Shown piece after piece: positions 22,046-30,978 of a stretch of DNA of 55,344 nucleotides (position 1 is the first letter of the stretch; each line of letters begins with the position of its first letter). Position numbers and translations under genes: made by a program. Origin of the DNA: an uncultured Mycolicibacterium sp. GTDB taxonomy: Bacteria > Actinomycetota > Actinomycetes > Mycobacteriales > Mycobacteriaceae. The stretch is taken from assembly GCF_937941905.1 (NCBI RefSeq), contig NZ_CALDGS010000038.1, positions 1 through 55,344 on the forward strand, written 5' to 3'. Under the pieces are notes generated by a model, which did no database searches, was not told where the DNA came from, and worked only from the letters and a program-made list of their open reading frames with translations.

Positions 22046-24502
22046 TCAGCCCGGCGGGGGTGGCGGCGGCGGGGGACCGAGCACCGGCACGGTGATCGGC
22101 GGCAGCCCCGGGATCTCCACCACCGTCTGCCCGATCGGCGGTGGCGGCGGCATCCCCGGGATCGGCGGCAGCTCGGCCGGCGGCGGCGGGGCCGGCGGGA
22201 TGCCGTTGGACACCTGGATGGTCACGATCGAGCCCGGGATGGTGGTGCCGCTCGGCGAGGTGCCCACCACGGTGCCGCGGCGGGCGCCGCTGTTGACCAT
22301 CGCCACGTTCTCGGCCACCTGGAAGCCGGCCTCGCGCAGCCGCTGGCGGGCCGCCTCCTCGCTCAGCCCGCTCACACTGGGCACCCGGGAGCCCGGGCCG
22401 CCCTCCACGTAGCGCGGGTCGGTCGGCGGCAGCGACACCGGGCCGAAGTTCTCCGCGATCGGCTTCATCGCCGCGAACCAGGTACGGGCCGGCTCGTTGC
22501 CGCCGAACAGGTTGCCCGAACCGCACTGCCGCAGCGGGAACGAGCACAGCTCACCGGGGTTGGGCGAGTCGTCGTAGATGTAGTTGGCGGCGGCCAGCTG
22601 GTTGGTGAAGCCCAGGAACGCCGACGACCGGTTGGACTCGGTGGTGCCGGTCTTGCCCGACATCGGCAGGTCCCAGCCCACCGTCGCGGCCGCCCCGGCC
22701 GCGGTGCCCGCGCCCTTGTCGTCCTTGCTCAGCGCGTTGGCCAGCGTGTTGGCCAGGCCCTCCGGCACCACCTGCTCGCAGGTCTCGGTGGTCACCGCCA
22801 CCTCGTTGCCGTGCCGGTCGAAGACCTTGTCGATCGGGTTGGGCGGGCACCACACCCCGCCGGAGGCCAGCGTGGCCGCCACGTTGGACAGCTCCAGCGC
22901 GTTGACCTCGAACGGCCCCAGCGTGAACGAGCCCATGTTGTTGCGCTTGATGAAGTCGGCCAGGCTCTCGTTGCTGTCCGGGTCGTAGTCCCGGGCGGTC
23001 CCCGGCTGGGCGTAGGACCGCAGCCCCAGCCGCACCGCCATGTCCACCGCCCGCGGCACCCCCACCTGCGAGATCAGCTTGGCGAACGCGGTGTTCGGGG
23101 AGGTCGCCAGCGCGTCGGTGACGCTCATCGCGCCGCGGTAGTTGCCGGCGTTGCGCACGCACCAGGTGGCCGGCGGGCAGCCCGGGGTGTCGGAGCTGCC
23201 CAGGCCCTTGGCCTGGAACGAGGCGGGCGCCTCCAGTTGGGTGTCGATGCCCATGCCCATCTCCATGGCCGCGGCCGTGGTGAAGATCTTGAACACCGAG
23301 CCGGCGCCGTTGCCCACCAGCGAGAACGGCTGCGGCTGCATGGTCTCGTGGGCGTCGGCGTCCAGCCCGTAGCGGCGGTTGGAGGCCATCGCCAGTACCG
23401 GATGGGACTCCTTGCCCGGCCGGATCACGCTCATCACGCTGGCCACGCCCGGGGTCTGCGGGTCGGCGTACTGGTCGATGGCGCGCTTGACGGTGTCCTG
23501 CACCTCGGGGTCCAGCGTGGTGCGGATCAGGTAGCCGCCCTTGGCCACCTGCTCCTTGCTGATGCCGGCCCGGGCCAGGTACTCCAGCACGTAGTCGCAG
23601 AAGAACGCCCGGTCCCCGGCGGCGATGCAGCCGCGCGGCAGCTCGTTGGGCCGGGGCAGCACCCCCAGCGGTTCCTCCTTGGCCGCGCGCAGCGCCTCGG
23701 CCTCGCTGGGCAGCTGCTCGATGAGGGTGTCGAGCACCAGGTTGCGCCGCGCCAGCGCCCCGTCCGGGTTGGTGTAGGGATTCAGCGCGGTGGTCGACTG
23801 CACGATGCCGGCCAGCAACGCGGCCTGGCTCCAGGTCAGCTCGTTGGCGTTGACGCCGAAATAGGTCTGGGCGGCGTCCTGGATCCCGTAGGCGCCGTTG
23901 CCGAACGACACCAGGTTCAGGTACCGGGTCAGGATCTCCGGCTTGGTGAACGTCTTGTCCAGCGTCAGCGCCATCCGGATCTCGCGCAGCTTGCGCGCCG
24001 GGGTGGTCTCCACCGCCGCCCGCTTCTCGGCATCGGTCTGGGCGACCACGAGCAGCTGGTAGTTCTTCACGTACTGCTGCTCGATGGTCGAGCCGCCGCG
24101 GGTGTCCTCGTCACCGCGCAGGTAGCCGGCCAGGCCGGTCAGGGTGCCCTGCCAGTCCACCCCGTTGTGCTCGGCGAACCGCTTGTCCTCGATCGCGACG
24201 ATGGCCAGCTTCATGGTGTCGGCGATCTGGTCGCTGGGCACCTCGAAGCGGCGCTGGCTGTACAGCCAGGCGATCACGTTGCCCCGGGCGTCGACCATCG
24301 TCGACACCGCGGGCACCTCGCCCTCGACCATCTGGGCCGAGCCGTTGGCGACCACGTCGGAGGCGCGATTCGACAGCAGGCCGATGCCGCCCACCACAGG
24401 AAACATCAGCGCGGCGGCCACCACGGCGGCGAGCAGACAGCACCAGGCCAGCTTGACGACCGTCACCGTCGTCGGTGGTCGGGTCGGCTCCGTCTCCGGC
24501 AT
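22046..24502 (-). CDS. ponA2: Bifunctional class A penicillin-binding protein PonA2
   Basis: Peptidoglycan glycosyltransferase plus D,D-transpeptidase at the cell membrane. The 818 residues contain a membrane anchor (about 17-40), a transglycosylase domain with IEDKRFAEHNGVDW and GGSTIEQQYVKNY, and a transpeptidase domain with GAGSVFKIFT (SxxK), SPNTAF (SxN) and SGKTGTT (KTG). One PASTA domain follows (about 710-775, VPSVSGLSEEAARQRL), then a Pro/Gly-rich tail. Ortholog of Rv3682, needed for survival in non-growing or low-oxygen states. TACGCT (24514-24509) is 6 nt before the ATG. A 295-bp divergent region to whiB4 holds both promoters. Confidence 0.97.
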   Translation of the reverse strand: MPETEPTRPPTTVTVVKLAWCCLLAAVVAAALMFPVVGGIGLLSNRASDVVANGSAQMVEGEVPAVSTMVDARGNVIAWLYSQRRFEVPSDQIADTMKLAIVAIEDKRFAEHNGVDWQGTLTGLAGYLRGDEDTRGGSTIEQQYVKNYQLLVVAQTDAEKRAAVETTPARKLREIRMALTLDKTFTKPEILTRYLNLVSFGNGAYGIQDAAQTYFGVNANELTWSQAALLAGIVQSTTALNPYTNPDGALARRNLVLDTLIEQLPSEAEALRAAKEEPLGVLPRPNELPRGCIAAGDRAFFCDYVLEYLARAGISKEQVAKGGYLIRTTLDPEVQDTVKRAIDQYADPQTPGVASVMSVIRPGKESHPVLAMASNRRYGLDADAHETMQPQPFSLVGNGAGSVFKIFTTAAAMEMGMGIDTQLEAPASFQAKGLGSSDTPGCPPATWCVRNAGNYRGAMSVTDALATSPNTAFAKLISQVGVPRAVDMAVRLGLRSYAQPGTARDYDPDSNESLADFIKRNNMGSFTLGPFEVNALELSNVAATLASGGVWCPPNPIDKVFDRHGNEVAVTTETCEQVVPEGLANTLANALSKDDKGAGTAAGAAATVGWDLPMSGKTGTTESNRSSAFLGFTNQLAAANYIYDDSPNPGELCSFPLRQCGSGNLFGGNEPARTWFAAMKPIAENFGPVSLPPTDPRYVEGGPGSRVPSVSGLSEEAARQRLREAGFQVAENVAMVNSGARRGTVVGTSPSGTTIPGSIVTIQVSNGIPPAPPPPAELPPIPGMPPPPPIGQTVVEIPGLPPITVPVLGPPPPPPPPG

Positions 24503-24699
24503 ACGAACAGCGTAGCGGCGGTCACGGCGCCTGCCCGGGGCACAGCCGCAACCCCGGCACCGGCCCCCGGCACGGACCCCCGGGGCGGGGTGCGGGCCCG
24601 GCGACTCCCACGGGCGGGACGGGTGTGCCGGAAGAGTTGTCCACTGTATTGCGCAACCCCCACCCGACCACGTAGTTTCACAGCACAGTGCGATTCAGA

Positions 24700-24705
24700 T
24701 AACAT
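24700..24705 (+). promoter_or_regulatory. Candidate -10 of whiB4
   Basis: TAACAT at 24700-24705, with TTTCAC 18 bp upstream (24676-24681), is the best promoter-like pair in the 295-bp ponA2-whiB4 gap. It predicts a leader of about 85 nt. Nothing else is evident in this gap. Confidence 0.35.
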
Positions 24706-24797
24706 TCGCAAAGCCATGTGGCGTAGATCGCATCACGGTCTTCGCCCGAAACAGTGAGGGGACCGCCGAATTCCGGCGGCGGATGAAGGGATCGCTG

Positions 24798-25151
24798 GTG
24801 TCAAGCAATCGGCCCGCACCCCGCAGGAACGTCACTCGTCCTGCCCCACGTACCGCGACGAGCACACAGTCGGAGTCCCGCATCGCGTGGGTCTCGCAGG
24901 CTCGTTGCCGCCAGACCGATCCGGACGAGCTGTTCGTCCGCGGCGCGGCCCAGCGCAAAGCAGCGGTCATCTGCCGGCACTGCCCCGTCATCCTCGAATG
25001 CGGTGCCGACGCACTGGACAACCGCGTCGAGTTCGGCGTGTGGGGCGGGATGACCGAGCGGCAGCGGCGCGCCCTGCTCAAGCAGCACCCGGAGGTGACC
25101 TCCTGGTGGGACTTCTTCAACGAGCAGCGCAAGCGCCGCAACGCGGTCTGA
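24798..25151 (+). CDS. whiB4: WhiB-family [4Fe-4S] regulator WhiB4
   Basis: A 117-residue Wbl protein. The cluster cysteines are at ARCRQTD, then ICRHCPVILEC (CxxC and the fourth Cys). The G[VI]WGG turn is FGVWGGMTERQRRAL, followed by a basic DNA-binding tail (NEQRKRRNAV). Ortholog of Rv3681c, an O2- and NO-sensitive DNA-binding protein that represses or condenses DNA when oxidised and tunes antioxidant genes. GTG 24798 was chosen because AAGGGA sits 7 nt before it and homologs start here; an in-frame ATG at 24783 lies before that Shine-Dalgarno. A hairpin terminator follows. Confidence 0.95.
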   Translation: MSSNRPAPRRNVTRPAPRTATSTQSESRIAWVSQARCRQTDPDELFVRGAAQRKAAVICRHCPVILECGADALDNRVEFGVWGGMTERQRRALLKQHPEVTSWWDFFNEQRKRRNAV

Positions 25152-25170
25152 CCGACCGGATACCGAGTTG

Positions 25171-25210
25171 AACACAGGGGCCGTACCACCGGGTGCGGCC
25201 TCTGTTGTGT
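25171..25210. terminator. Hairpin between whiB4 and the ArsA-like ATPase gene
   Basis: ACACAGGGGCCG (25172-25183) and its complement near 25193-25210 form a long stem with two mismatches around a short loop. It separates the convergent whiB4 and bagB-type genes. Confidence 0.65.
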
Positions 25211-25220
25211 ACCCGCCGGC

Positions 25221-26354
25221 TCAGGCCGCGGGGCCGGTCTCCCCGGTGAGCTGATCGGCGATCGCCCGCAGCGCGTCGAGGTCGTTGACGTCGAACGGCA
25301 GCGACGGCACCCCGACGATCGGCACGTGCGGGTTGGCCGCGGTGAACCGCGACAGCAACCGCACCTCGCGCCGGGCGGTCTGGGCCCGGTCGGCGTGGAT
25401 GCGCAGCACCGCCGCCCCGAGCGAGTCCGGCCGCTCGGCGGCGAGCTCCTCGGCCGCCTCCACTGCCTTCTCCGCGTGCAACGAGCACAGCGTCGGATGG
25501 GTGCGGTTGAGGATCAGCCCGGCCAGCGGCATGCGCTCCTCGGACAGCCGGTCGACGAAGAACGCCGCCTCCCGCAGCGCGTCCGGCTCGGCCGCCGACA
25601 CCACCACGAACTGGGTGCCGCGCCGCTTGAGCAGCTCGTAGGTGCGTTCCGCCTTCTCCCGGAAGCCGCCGAAGGTGGCGTCCAGCGACTGCACGAAATT
25701 CGCCGCGTCGGAGAGCATCTGGGAACCGAGCACGGTGGAGATGGCCTTCATCGCCAAGCCCATCGCGCCGGTGACCAGCCGGCCGATCCCGCGGCCCGGC
25801 GCCAGCAGCATCCGCCACAGCCGGCTGTCCATGAAGCTGCCCAGCCGCTTCGGGGCGTCCAGGAAGTCCAGCGCGTTGCGCGACGGCGGGGTGTCGACCA
25901 CCACCAGGTCCCAGCGGTCCTCGGCCAGCAGCTGGCCGAGCTTCTCCATCGCCATGTACTCCTGCGTGCCGGCCAGTGAGGTGGCGACGGTCTGATAGAA
26001 CTGGTTGTTCAGGATCGCCTCGGCGCGTTCGGGTCCGGAGTACTGGACCACCATCTCGTCGAACGTGCGCCGCATGTCCAGCATCATCGCGTGCAGCTCG
26101 CCGGGCACCTCCGGGGCCAGCGGCACCCGCTGCGGCGAATTGCCCAGATCCCGGATCCCCAGCGCCTGTGCCAGCCGGCGCGCCGGATCGATGGTCAGCA
26201 CCACCACGGTGCGGCCGTACTCGGCGGCGCGCAGCGCGATCGACGCGGCCGTGGTGGTCTTGCCGACCCCGCCCGCGCCGCAGCACACCACGACGCGATT
26301 GGTGGTGTCGCGCAGGACCGCACCCATGTCCAGGGTGGGCGGAGTGGTGCTCAC
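25221..26354 (-). CDS. ArsA/GET3-like anion-transporting ATPase (Rv3680 ortholog)
   Basis: The 377-residue deviant-Walker-A P-loop ATPase has CCGAGGVGKTTTAASIA (about residue 32), switch region VVVLTIDPARRLAQALG, switch II VVVDTPPSRNALDFLD and NRTHPTL for base recognition. In M. tuberculosis this protein pairs with Rv3679 in a complex reported to help cells cope with glycerol metabolism (called BagA/BagB); that is recalled, not shown here. GTG 26354 is preceded by GGAAGGAG. A longer in-frame start at 26396 would overlap the partner gene. It is 31 bp downstream of the partner and clearly co-transcribed. Confidence 0.92.
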   Translation of the reverse strand: MSTTPPTLDMGAVLRDTTNRVVVCCGAGGVGKTTTAASIALRAAEYGRTVVVLTIDPARRLAQALGIRDLGNSPQRVPLAPEVPGELHAMMLDMRRTFDEMVVQYSGPERAEAILNNQFYQTVATSLAGTQEYMAMEKLGQLLAEDRWDLVVVDTPPSRNALDFLDAPKRLGSFMDSRLWRMLLAPGRGIGRLVTGAMGLAMKAISTVLGSQMLSDAANFVQSLDATFGGFREKAERTYELLKRRGTQFVVVSAAEPDALREAAFFVDRLSEERMPLAGLILNRTHPTLCSLHAEKAVEAAEELAAERPDSLGAAVLRIHADRAQTARREVRLLSRFTAANPHVPIVGVPSLPFDVNDLDALRAIADQLTGETGPAA

Positions 26355-26385
26355 CGTCTGCTCCTTCCGGTCACCGGGGCCCCGC

Positions 26386-27441
26386 TCACCGGACACCCTG
26401 CCGCGCCAGCACCTCGGCCAGCTCGTACAGGCCGCCCAGATCCACCCCGTCGGCCAGGGTCGGCAGCTCCAGCCGCGGCACGTCCATTTCGGCGAGCTGC
26501 TCGGCGCTCTCGGCGCGCGCGGCGATCCGGGAGGCGTGCTGGATGGTCTCGGTCAACAGGCCCGCGAAATCCTGGTCGGACAACGCGATCCCGACCTCGG
26601 CCAGCTCGGCGCGCACGGTGTCGGCGTCGATGTCGCCCTCGGCGGCCTTGGCCAGCGCGTCCGGCGGCAGGTACGGCGGGATGGTGCGGTTGACGATCAC
26701 GCTGCCGATCGGCAGATCCAGCCCGCGCAGCTCCTCGATCGCCTCGACGGTCTCCTGCACCGGCAGCGCCTCCAGCAGCGTCACCAGGTGGATCGCGGTC
26801 TGCTCGGAGTGCAGCACCGACACCACGGACTCGGCCTGCGAGTGCACCGGTCCGCCCTTGGCCAGGTCCGACACCGCCTTGGTGACGTCCAGGAACCGGC
26901 CGATCCGCCCGGTCGGCGGCGAATCCACCACCACCGCGTCGTAGATCTGCTGCTTGGCGTGCTTCTCCGGCTTGTCCGCGCGGGTCACCACCTCGCGGAT
27001 CTTGCCGGTCAGCAGCACGTCGCGCAGGCCCGGGGCGATCGTGGTGGCGAACTCCACCGCACCCACCCGGCGCATCGCGCGGCCGGCCAGGCCCAGGTTG
27101 TAGAACATGTCGAGGTACTCGAGGAACGCCGCCTCGGTGTCGATCGCCAGGGCGTTGACCACCCCGCCGCCCTCGGCGGTGGCGATCTTGACCTCCTCGT
27201 AGGGCAGCGGCGGCACGTCGAACAGCTGGGCGATGCCCTGCCGGCCCTCCACCTCCACCAGCAGCACCTTGCGGCCGCCGGCGGCCAGGCACAGCGCCAG
27301 CGCCGCCGCGACCGTCGACTTGCCGGTGCCGCCCTTGCCGGTGACGAAGTGCAGGCGGGCTTTGTTCAGCCGGGACGGCCAGCCGACGGATCTACCGTCA
27401 TTGCTCCCGACGGCGGTGCCGTCATTGGTACCCGAGGCCAC
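26386..27441 (-). CDS. ArsA/GET3-like ATPase (Rv3679 ortholog)
   Basis: The 351-residue partner of the neighbouring ATPase has a deviant Walker A GKGGTGKSTVAAALALCLAA (about residue 35), VLLVEVEGRQGIAQLF, switch II VVVDSPPTGRIGRFLD and VNRTIPPY. It differs from its neighbour in lacking the first IDPARR-type switch I motif (VEGRQG instead), so the pair is an unequal heterodimer. GTG 27441 has TAGCAT (27453-27448) 6 nt upstream, and the divergent DUF4177 gene starts 49 bp away. Both genes probably come from one leaderless transcript. Confidence 0.92.
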   Translation of the reverse strand: MASGTNDGTAVGSNDGRSVGWPSRLNKARLHFVTGKGGTGKSTVAAALALCLAAGGRKVLLVEVEGRQGIAQLFDVPPLPYEEVKIATAEGGGVVNALAIDTEAAFLEYLDMFYNLGLAGRAMRRVGAVEFATTIAPGLRDVLLTGKIREVVTRADKPEKHAKQQIYDAVVVDSPPTGRIGRFLDVTKAVSDLAKGGPVHSQAESVVSVLHSEQTAIHLVTLLEALPVQETVEAIEELRGLDLPIGSVIVNRTIPPYLPPDALAKAAEGDIDADTVRAELAEVGIALSDQDFAGLLTETIQHASRIAARAESAEQLAEMDVPRLELPTLADGVDLGGLYELAEVLARQGVR

Positions 27442-27489
27442 CAGTGCATGCTAGCCAAGGAACCGTTCGCGACCGATAGGCTCAGCGGC

Positions 27490-27654
27490 ATGGACGAACC
27501 GACCCGCTGGGAGTACGCCACGGTGCCGTTGCTCACGCACGCCACCAAACAGATCCTCGATCAGTGGGGCGCCGACGGCTGGGAACTCGTGTCGGTGCTG
27601 CCCGGCCCCACCGGGGAACAGCACGTCGCCTACCTGAAGAGGCCGGTGAAATGA
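27490..27654 (+). CDS. Small DUF4177-like protein (Rv3678A-type), 54 aa
   Basis: The 54-residue protein MDEPTRWEYATVPLLTHATK... contains the DUF4177 pattern WEYATVPL, LDQWGADGWELVSVLP and a C-terminal YLKRP. Function is unknown. TAGGCT (27477-27482) ends 7 nt before the ATG, so this is the leaderless first gene of an operon with ridA and the MBL hydrolase. Its stop overlaps the RidA start as ATGA (27651-27654). Confidence 0.88.
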   Translation: MDEPTRWEYATVPLLTHATKQILDQWGADGWELVSVLPGPTGEQHVAYLKRPVK

Positions 27655-28115
27655 GCTGGACGCAGCGGCTCGCCGAGCTCGGCATCACCCTGCCCGAGGT
27701 CGTCCCGCCGGTCGCGGCCTACGTGCCCGCGGTGCGCACCGGCAACCTGGTCTACACCTCCGGACAGCTGCCCGTGGTCGACGGCAAGCTGCCGGCCACC
27801 GGCAAGGTCGGCGCGGCGGTCACCCCCGAGCAGGGCAAGGAGCTGGCCCGCCAGTGCGGCCTGAACGCGCTGGCCGCGGTGCACGCGCTGGTCGGCATCG
27901 ACGCCGTGGTGCGGGTGGTCAAGGTCGTCGGCTTCGTGGCCTCGGCCCCCGGTTTCGTCGGCCAGCCCGGCGTCGTCAACGGCGCCTCCGAACTGTTCGG
28001 GGAGATCTTCGGCGAGGCCGGCGCGCACGCCCGCTCCGCGGTCGGGGTGGCCGAGCTGCCGCTGGACGCCCCGGTCGAGGTCGAGATCATCGTCGAGGTG
28101 GCGGAGTCGGCGTGA
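27651..28115 (+). CDS. RidA/YjgF/Rid family protein
   Basis: A 154-residue Rid family protein, probably a reactive imine/enamine deaminase or a structural relative. Conserved segments are GNLVYTSGQLPVVDG, ARQCGLNALAAV, VVRVVKVVGFVAS and the C-terminal GVAELPLDAPVEVEIIVEV, which matches the long Rid subgroup with a PxxAxVEI-like ending. The usual active-site Arg in RxAVGVxxLP appears as ARSAVGVAELP (about residue 132). Ortholog of Rv3678c. It overlaps both neighbours by 4 bp, so translation is coupled through the operon. Confidence 0.93.
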   Translation: MSWTQRLAELGITLPEVVPPVAAYVPAVRTGNLVYTSGQLPVVDGKLPATGKVGAAVTPEQGKELARQCGLNALAAVHALVGIDAVVRVVKVVGFVASAPGFVGQPGVVNGASELFGEIFGEAGAHARSAVGVAELPLDAPVEVEIIVEVAESA

Positions 28116-28918
28116 CCGCGCCCGCGGTCGCGCCCGAACACCCGGCCTACGGGGTGTTGCGTCCGGTCACCGACTCGGCCTCGGTGCTGCTGGCCGAGAA
28201 CCCGGGCGTGATGACGCTGGAGGGCACCAACACCTGGGTGCTGCGCGGCCGCGGCAGCGCCGAACTCGTCGTCGTCGACCCCGGCCCCGACGACGCGGCG
28301 CACCTGGACCGGCTGGCCGCGCTCAGGCCGATCGCGCTCGTGCTCATCAGCCACAGGCACGACGACCACACCGGCGGTATCGACCGGATCGTCGAGCACA
28401 CCGGCGCGGTGGTGCGCGCGGTGGGCAGCGGCTTCCTGCGCGGCCTGGGCGGGCCGCTGACCGACGGGGAGGTCATCGAGGCCGCCGGGCTGCGCATCAC
28501 CGTGCTGGCCACCCCCGGCCACACCGCCGACTCGCTGAGCTTCGTCGTCGACGACGGCTCCGGGGACCGCGCGGTGCTCACCGCCGACACCGTGCTGGGC
28601 CGCGGCACCACCGTCATCGACAAGGAGGACGGCAGCCTGGGGGCCTACCTGGAGTCGCTGCGCCGGCTGCAGGGGCTGGGCCGCTGCGCGGTGCTGCCCG
28701 GCCACGGCCCCGAACTGCCCGATCTGCGGGCCGTGACCGAGATGTATCTGGCCCACCGGGCCGAACGGCTCGAACAGGTGCGCGCCGCGCTGCGCGCGCT
28801 CGGCGAGGACGCCACCGCCCGCAGCATCGTCGAGCACGTCTACCGCGACGTCGACGAGAAGCTGTGGGACGCCGCGGAATGGAGCGTGCAGGCCCAGCTG
28901 GACTACCTGCGGGCCTGA
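28112..28918 (+). CDS. Metallo-beta-lactamase fold hydrolase (LACTB2-like)
   Basis: The 268-residue zinc hydrolase has LISHRHDDHTGG (HxHxDH), LATPGHTADSLSF, VLTADTVLG (bridging Asp) and LPGHGPEL (last His). A C-terminal winged helix-like domain (from about 210) is typical of LACTB2/beta-lactamase-like 2 proteins. LACTB2 relatives include RNA endonucleases and thioester hydrolases; which applies here is unknown. Ortholog of Rv3677c. GTG 28112 overlaps the RidA stop. Last gene of the operon, followed by a strong hairpin. Confidence 0.93.
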   Translation: MTAPAVAPEHPAYGVLRPVTDSASVLLAENPGVMTLEGTNTWVLRGRGSAELVVVDPGPDDAAHLDRLAALRPIALVLISHRHDDHTGGIDRIVEHTGAVVRAVGSGFLRGLGGPLTDGEVIEAAGLRITVLATPGHTADSLSFVVDDGSGDRAVLTADTVLGRGTTVIDKEDGSLGAYLESLRRLQGLGRCAVLPGHGPELPDLRAVTEMYLAHRAERLEQVRAALRALGEDATARSIVEHVYRDVDEKLWDAAEWSVQAQLDYLRA

Positions 28919-28933
28919 AGGACGCCGGAAACG

Positions 28934-28982
28934 GACGCGGCGCGCCGGCGGCCACCGCGGTGACCGGCCGACGCGCCGCGTC
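28934..28982. terminator. Hairpin terminator between MBL and crp genes
   Basis: GACGCGGCGCGCCGG (28934-28948) pairs with 28964-28982 with one bulge. It serves the convergent MBL and crp transcripts. Confidence 0.7.
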
Positions 28983-28991
28983 GGGACGTGC

Positions 28992-29666
28992 TCAGCGGGC
29001 CCGGCGGGCCAGCCGCTCCGAGTCGCAGATGAGGACGCTCTTGCCCTCCAGCCGAATCCAGCCGCGGTGCGCGAAGTCGGCCAGCGCCTTGTTGACGGTC
29101 TCCCGCGACGCGCCGACCAGCTGGGCGATCTCCTCCTGCGTCAGGTCGTGGGTGACCCGCAGCATGCCGCCCTCCTGGGTGCCGAACCGCTGGGCCAGCT
29201 GCAGCAGCTGCTTGGCCACCCGGCCCGGGACGTCGGTGAAGATCAGGTCGGCCAGGGCGTTGTTGGTGCGGCGCAGCCGGCGCGCGAGCACGCGCAGCAG
29301 CTGCTCGGCGATCTCCGGGCGGTCCTTGATCCACGAACGCAGCGCGTCGCGGTCCATCGACACCGCTTTCACCTCGGTGATGGTGGTGGCGCTCGAGGTA
29401 CGCGGACCGGGGTCGAAGATGCTCAACTCGCCGAACATGTCGGACGGGCCCATGATGGTCAGGAGATTCTCGCGCCCGTCCGCCGACCGGCGGCCGATCT
29501 TGACCTTGCCGGAGATGATGATGTAAAGCCGGTCGCCGGGCTCTCCCTCGGCGAACACCGTGTGCCCGCGCGGGAAGTCGACGGGCTGCAGTTGCTTCGC
29601 GAGCGCAGCCACTGCGCTGGGTTCGACTCCCTGGAAGATGCCGGCCCTCGCCAGGACCTCGTCCAC
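28992..29666 (-). CDS. crp: cAMP receptor protein Crp (CRP/FNR family)
   Basis: A 224-residue cyclic-nucleotide-responsive regulator. Residues 1-115 form the beta-roll cNMP-binding domain (FPRGHTVFAEGEPGDRLYII, PSDMFGELSIFDPGPRTSSA with the phosphate cassette). A dimer helix follows, then the winged helix with recognition helix ASRETVNKALADFAHRG. Ortholog of Rv3676, a global regulator that responds to cAMP. An adenylate cyclase gene lies in the same window at 51.9-53.6 kb. GTG 29666 has GAGGA 7 nt upstream. I could not identify a full two-arm Crp site in the 105 bp before the start. Confidence 0.97.
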   Translation of the reverse strand: MDEVLARAGIFQGVEPSAVAALAKQLQPVDFPRGHTVFAEGEPGDRLYIIISGKVKIGRRSADGRENLLTIMGPSDMFGELSIFDPGPRTSSATTITEVKAVSMDRDALRSWIKDRPEIAEQLLRVLARRLRRTNNALADLIFTDVPGRVAKQLLQLAQRFGTQEGGMLRVTHDLTQEEIAQLVGASRETVNKALADFAHRGWIRLEGKSVLICDSERLARRAR

Positions 29667-29771
29667 AGTTCGTTCCTCTTAAGCTGTCGGGTGATAGGAC
29701 ATGCGCCAGCGGACCCCAATCCGGTTAGCGTGAGTCAGTCTAGATGTATCCCTCCTCACGCCGAGCTCACG

Positions 29772-30083
29772 CTACACAGGATCGGCGCTGCGGGTCGGTC
29801 GAAAACTCGATTTTGCCTGGTGGTGGACAAACATCCGGGTCGTTGACGCAGGTCGCGACGACCGGGCGGCGTCCGGCTGGGGGAGCGGGCGGTGGACCCC
29901 CGGGCCGACGTGGGCACCCTCCGGGCGGTCACCGGGCTCGGCGCGTCCGGTCTGCCGGTCGAGCATGCGCGACACCTCCGCCGCGCTGACCGAGCCACCG
30001 GTCAGGCCCGTCTCCAGCCGCTGCAACCCGGAACAGGCCAGCATCAGCAGCCCCGGGACGGCGAACGCGAGCAACCACGACAC
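29772..30083 (-). CDS. Putative small membrane protein (Rv3675-like)
   Basis: The 103-residue frame starts at GTG 30083 with a membrane helix (WLLAFAVPGLLMLACSGLQRL), followed by SVSAAEVSRMLDRQTGRAE and a polar, basic tail. Position between crp and nth fits Rv3675, annotated as a possible membrane protein. The first 55 residues look protein-like, while the tail is of lower quality and could be partly wrong. Function unknown. Confidence 0.55.
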   Translation of the reverse strand: MSWLLAFAVPGLLMLACSGLQRLETGLTGGSVSAAEVSRMLDRQTGRAEPGDRPEGAHVGPGVHRPLPQPDAARSSRPASTTRMFVHHQAKSSFRPTRSADPV

Positions 30084-30177
30084 ATCGCAGAAGTAAACAC
30101 GCCCAAGATCTCAGCGGAATCACAAAATCCCACCGTCACCGGCGGCGGCGTCGGCGCAGGTCAGTACGCTGGCAGCC

Positions 30178-30969
30178 GTGACCACCGGAGCGCCCTCGGC
30201 CGAGCAGCGAAACGCCGCCCCCGTCGCACCGAACTGGCACAAGTTCGACAACGAGACCCCGCTGGCGCTCAAGCGCCGCGCCCGGCGGATGAACCGCACC
30301 CTGGCCAAGGCGTTCCCGCACGTCTACTGCGAACTGGACTTCACCAACCCGCTGGAGCTCACCGTCGCCACCATCCTGTCGGCCCAGAGCACCGACAAGC
30401 GGGTCAATCTCACCACCCCGGCGCTGTTCAAGCGCTACCGCACCGCCCGGGACTACGCCGAGGCCAACCGCGCCGAGCTCGAGGAGCTGATCCGGCCCAC
30501 CGGGTTCTACCGCAACAAGGCCAACGCGCTGATCCGGCTCGGCCAGGAACTCGTCGAGCGCTTCGACGGCCGGGTGCCCGACACCCTCGAGGACCTGGTG
30601 ACGCTGCCCGGGGTGGGCCGCAAAACCGCCAACGTCATCCTCGGCAACGCGTTCGACGTCCCCGGCATCACCGTCGACACCCACTTCGGCCGGCTCGTGC
30701 GGCGCTGGCGCTGGACCACCGAGCACGACCCGGTGAAGGTGGAGTTCGCCGTCGCCGAGCTCATCGAGCGCCGCGAGTGGACGCTGCTGAGCCACCGGGT
30801 GATCTTCCACGGCCGCCGGGTGTGCCACGCCCGCAAACCGGCCTGCGGGGTGTGCGTGCTGGCCCGCGACTGCCCGTCCTGGGGCATCGGTCCCACCGAC
30901 CCGCCCACCGCGGCCGAACTCGTCAAGGGGCCCGAGCGCGAGCACCTGCTGGCGCTGGCCGGGCTGTGA
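30178..30969 (+). CDS. nth: Endonuclease III
   Basis: DNA glycosylase/AP lyase for oxidised pyrimidines in base excision repair. The 263-residue protein has a helix-hairpin-helix LPGVGRKTANVILG with the catalytic Lys, the catalytic Asp in TVDTHFGRLVRRW, and a [4Fe-4S] loop CHARKPACGVCVLARDC with spacing Cx6Cx2Cx5C. GTG 30178 is 7 nt after TACGCT (30165-30170), so the mRNA is probably leaderless. It leads a + strand run nth, tlpA-like, nudix, marP. Confidence 0.97.
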   Translation: MTTGAPSAEQRNAAPVAPNWHKFDNETPLALKRRARRMNRTLAKAFPHVYCELDFTNPLELTVATILSAQSTDKRVNLTTPALFKRYRTARDYAEANRAELEELIRPTGFYRNKANALIRLGQELVERFDGRVPDTLEDLVTLPGVGRKTANVILGNAFDVPGITVDTHFGRLVRRWRWTTEHDPVKVEFAVAELIERREWTLLSHRVIFHGRRVCHARKPACGVCVLARDCPSWGIGPTDPPTAAELVKGPEREHLLALAGL

Positions 30970-30978
30970 CCGCACACC

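Noticed and set aside
21935..24757. 940-codon plus-strand frame opposite ponA2 and the phosphoesterase
   Set aside because: Shadow frame created by third-position GC bias; the minus strand carries all PBP and PASTA motifs.
29667..29771. Possible Crp autoregulatory site upstream of crp
   Set aside because: GTGA and TCAC half sites occur, but none form the TGTGA-N6-TCACA dyad with correct spacing.
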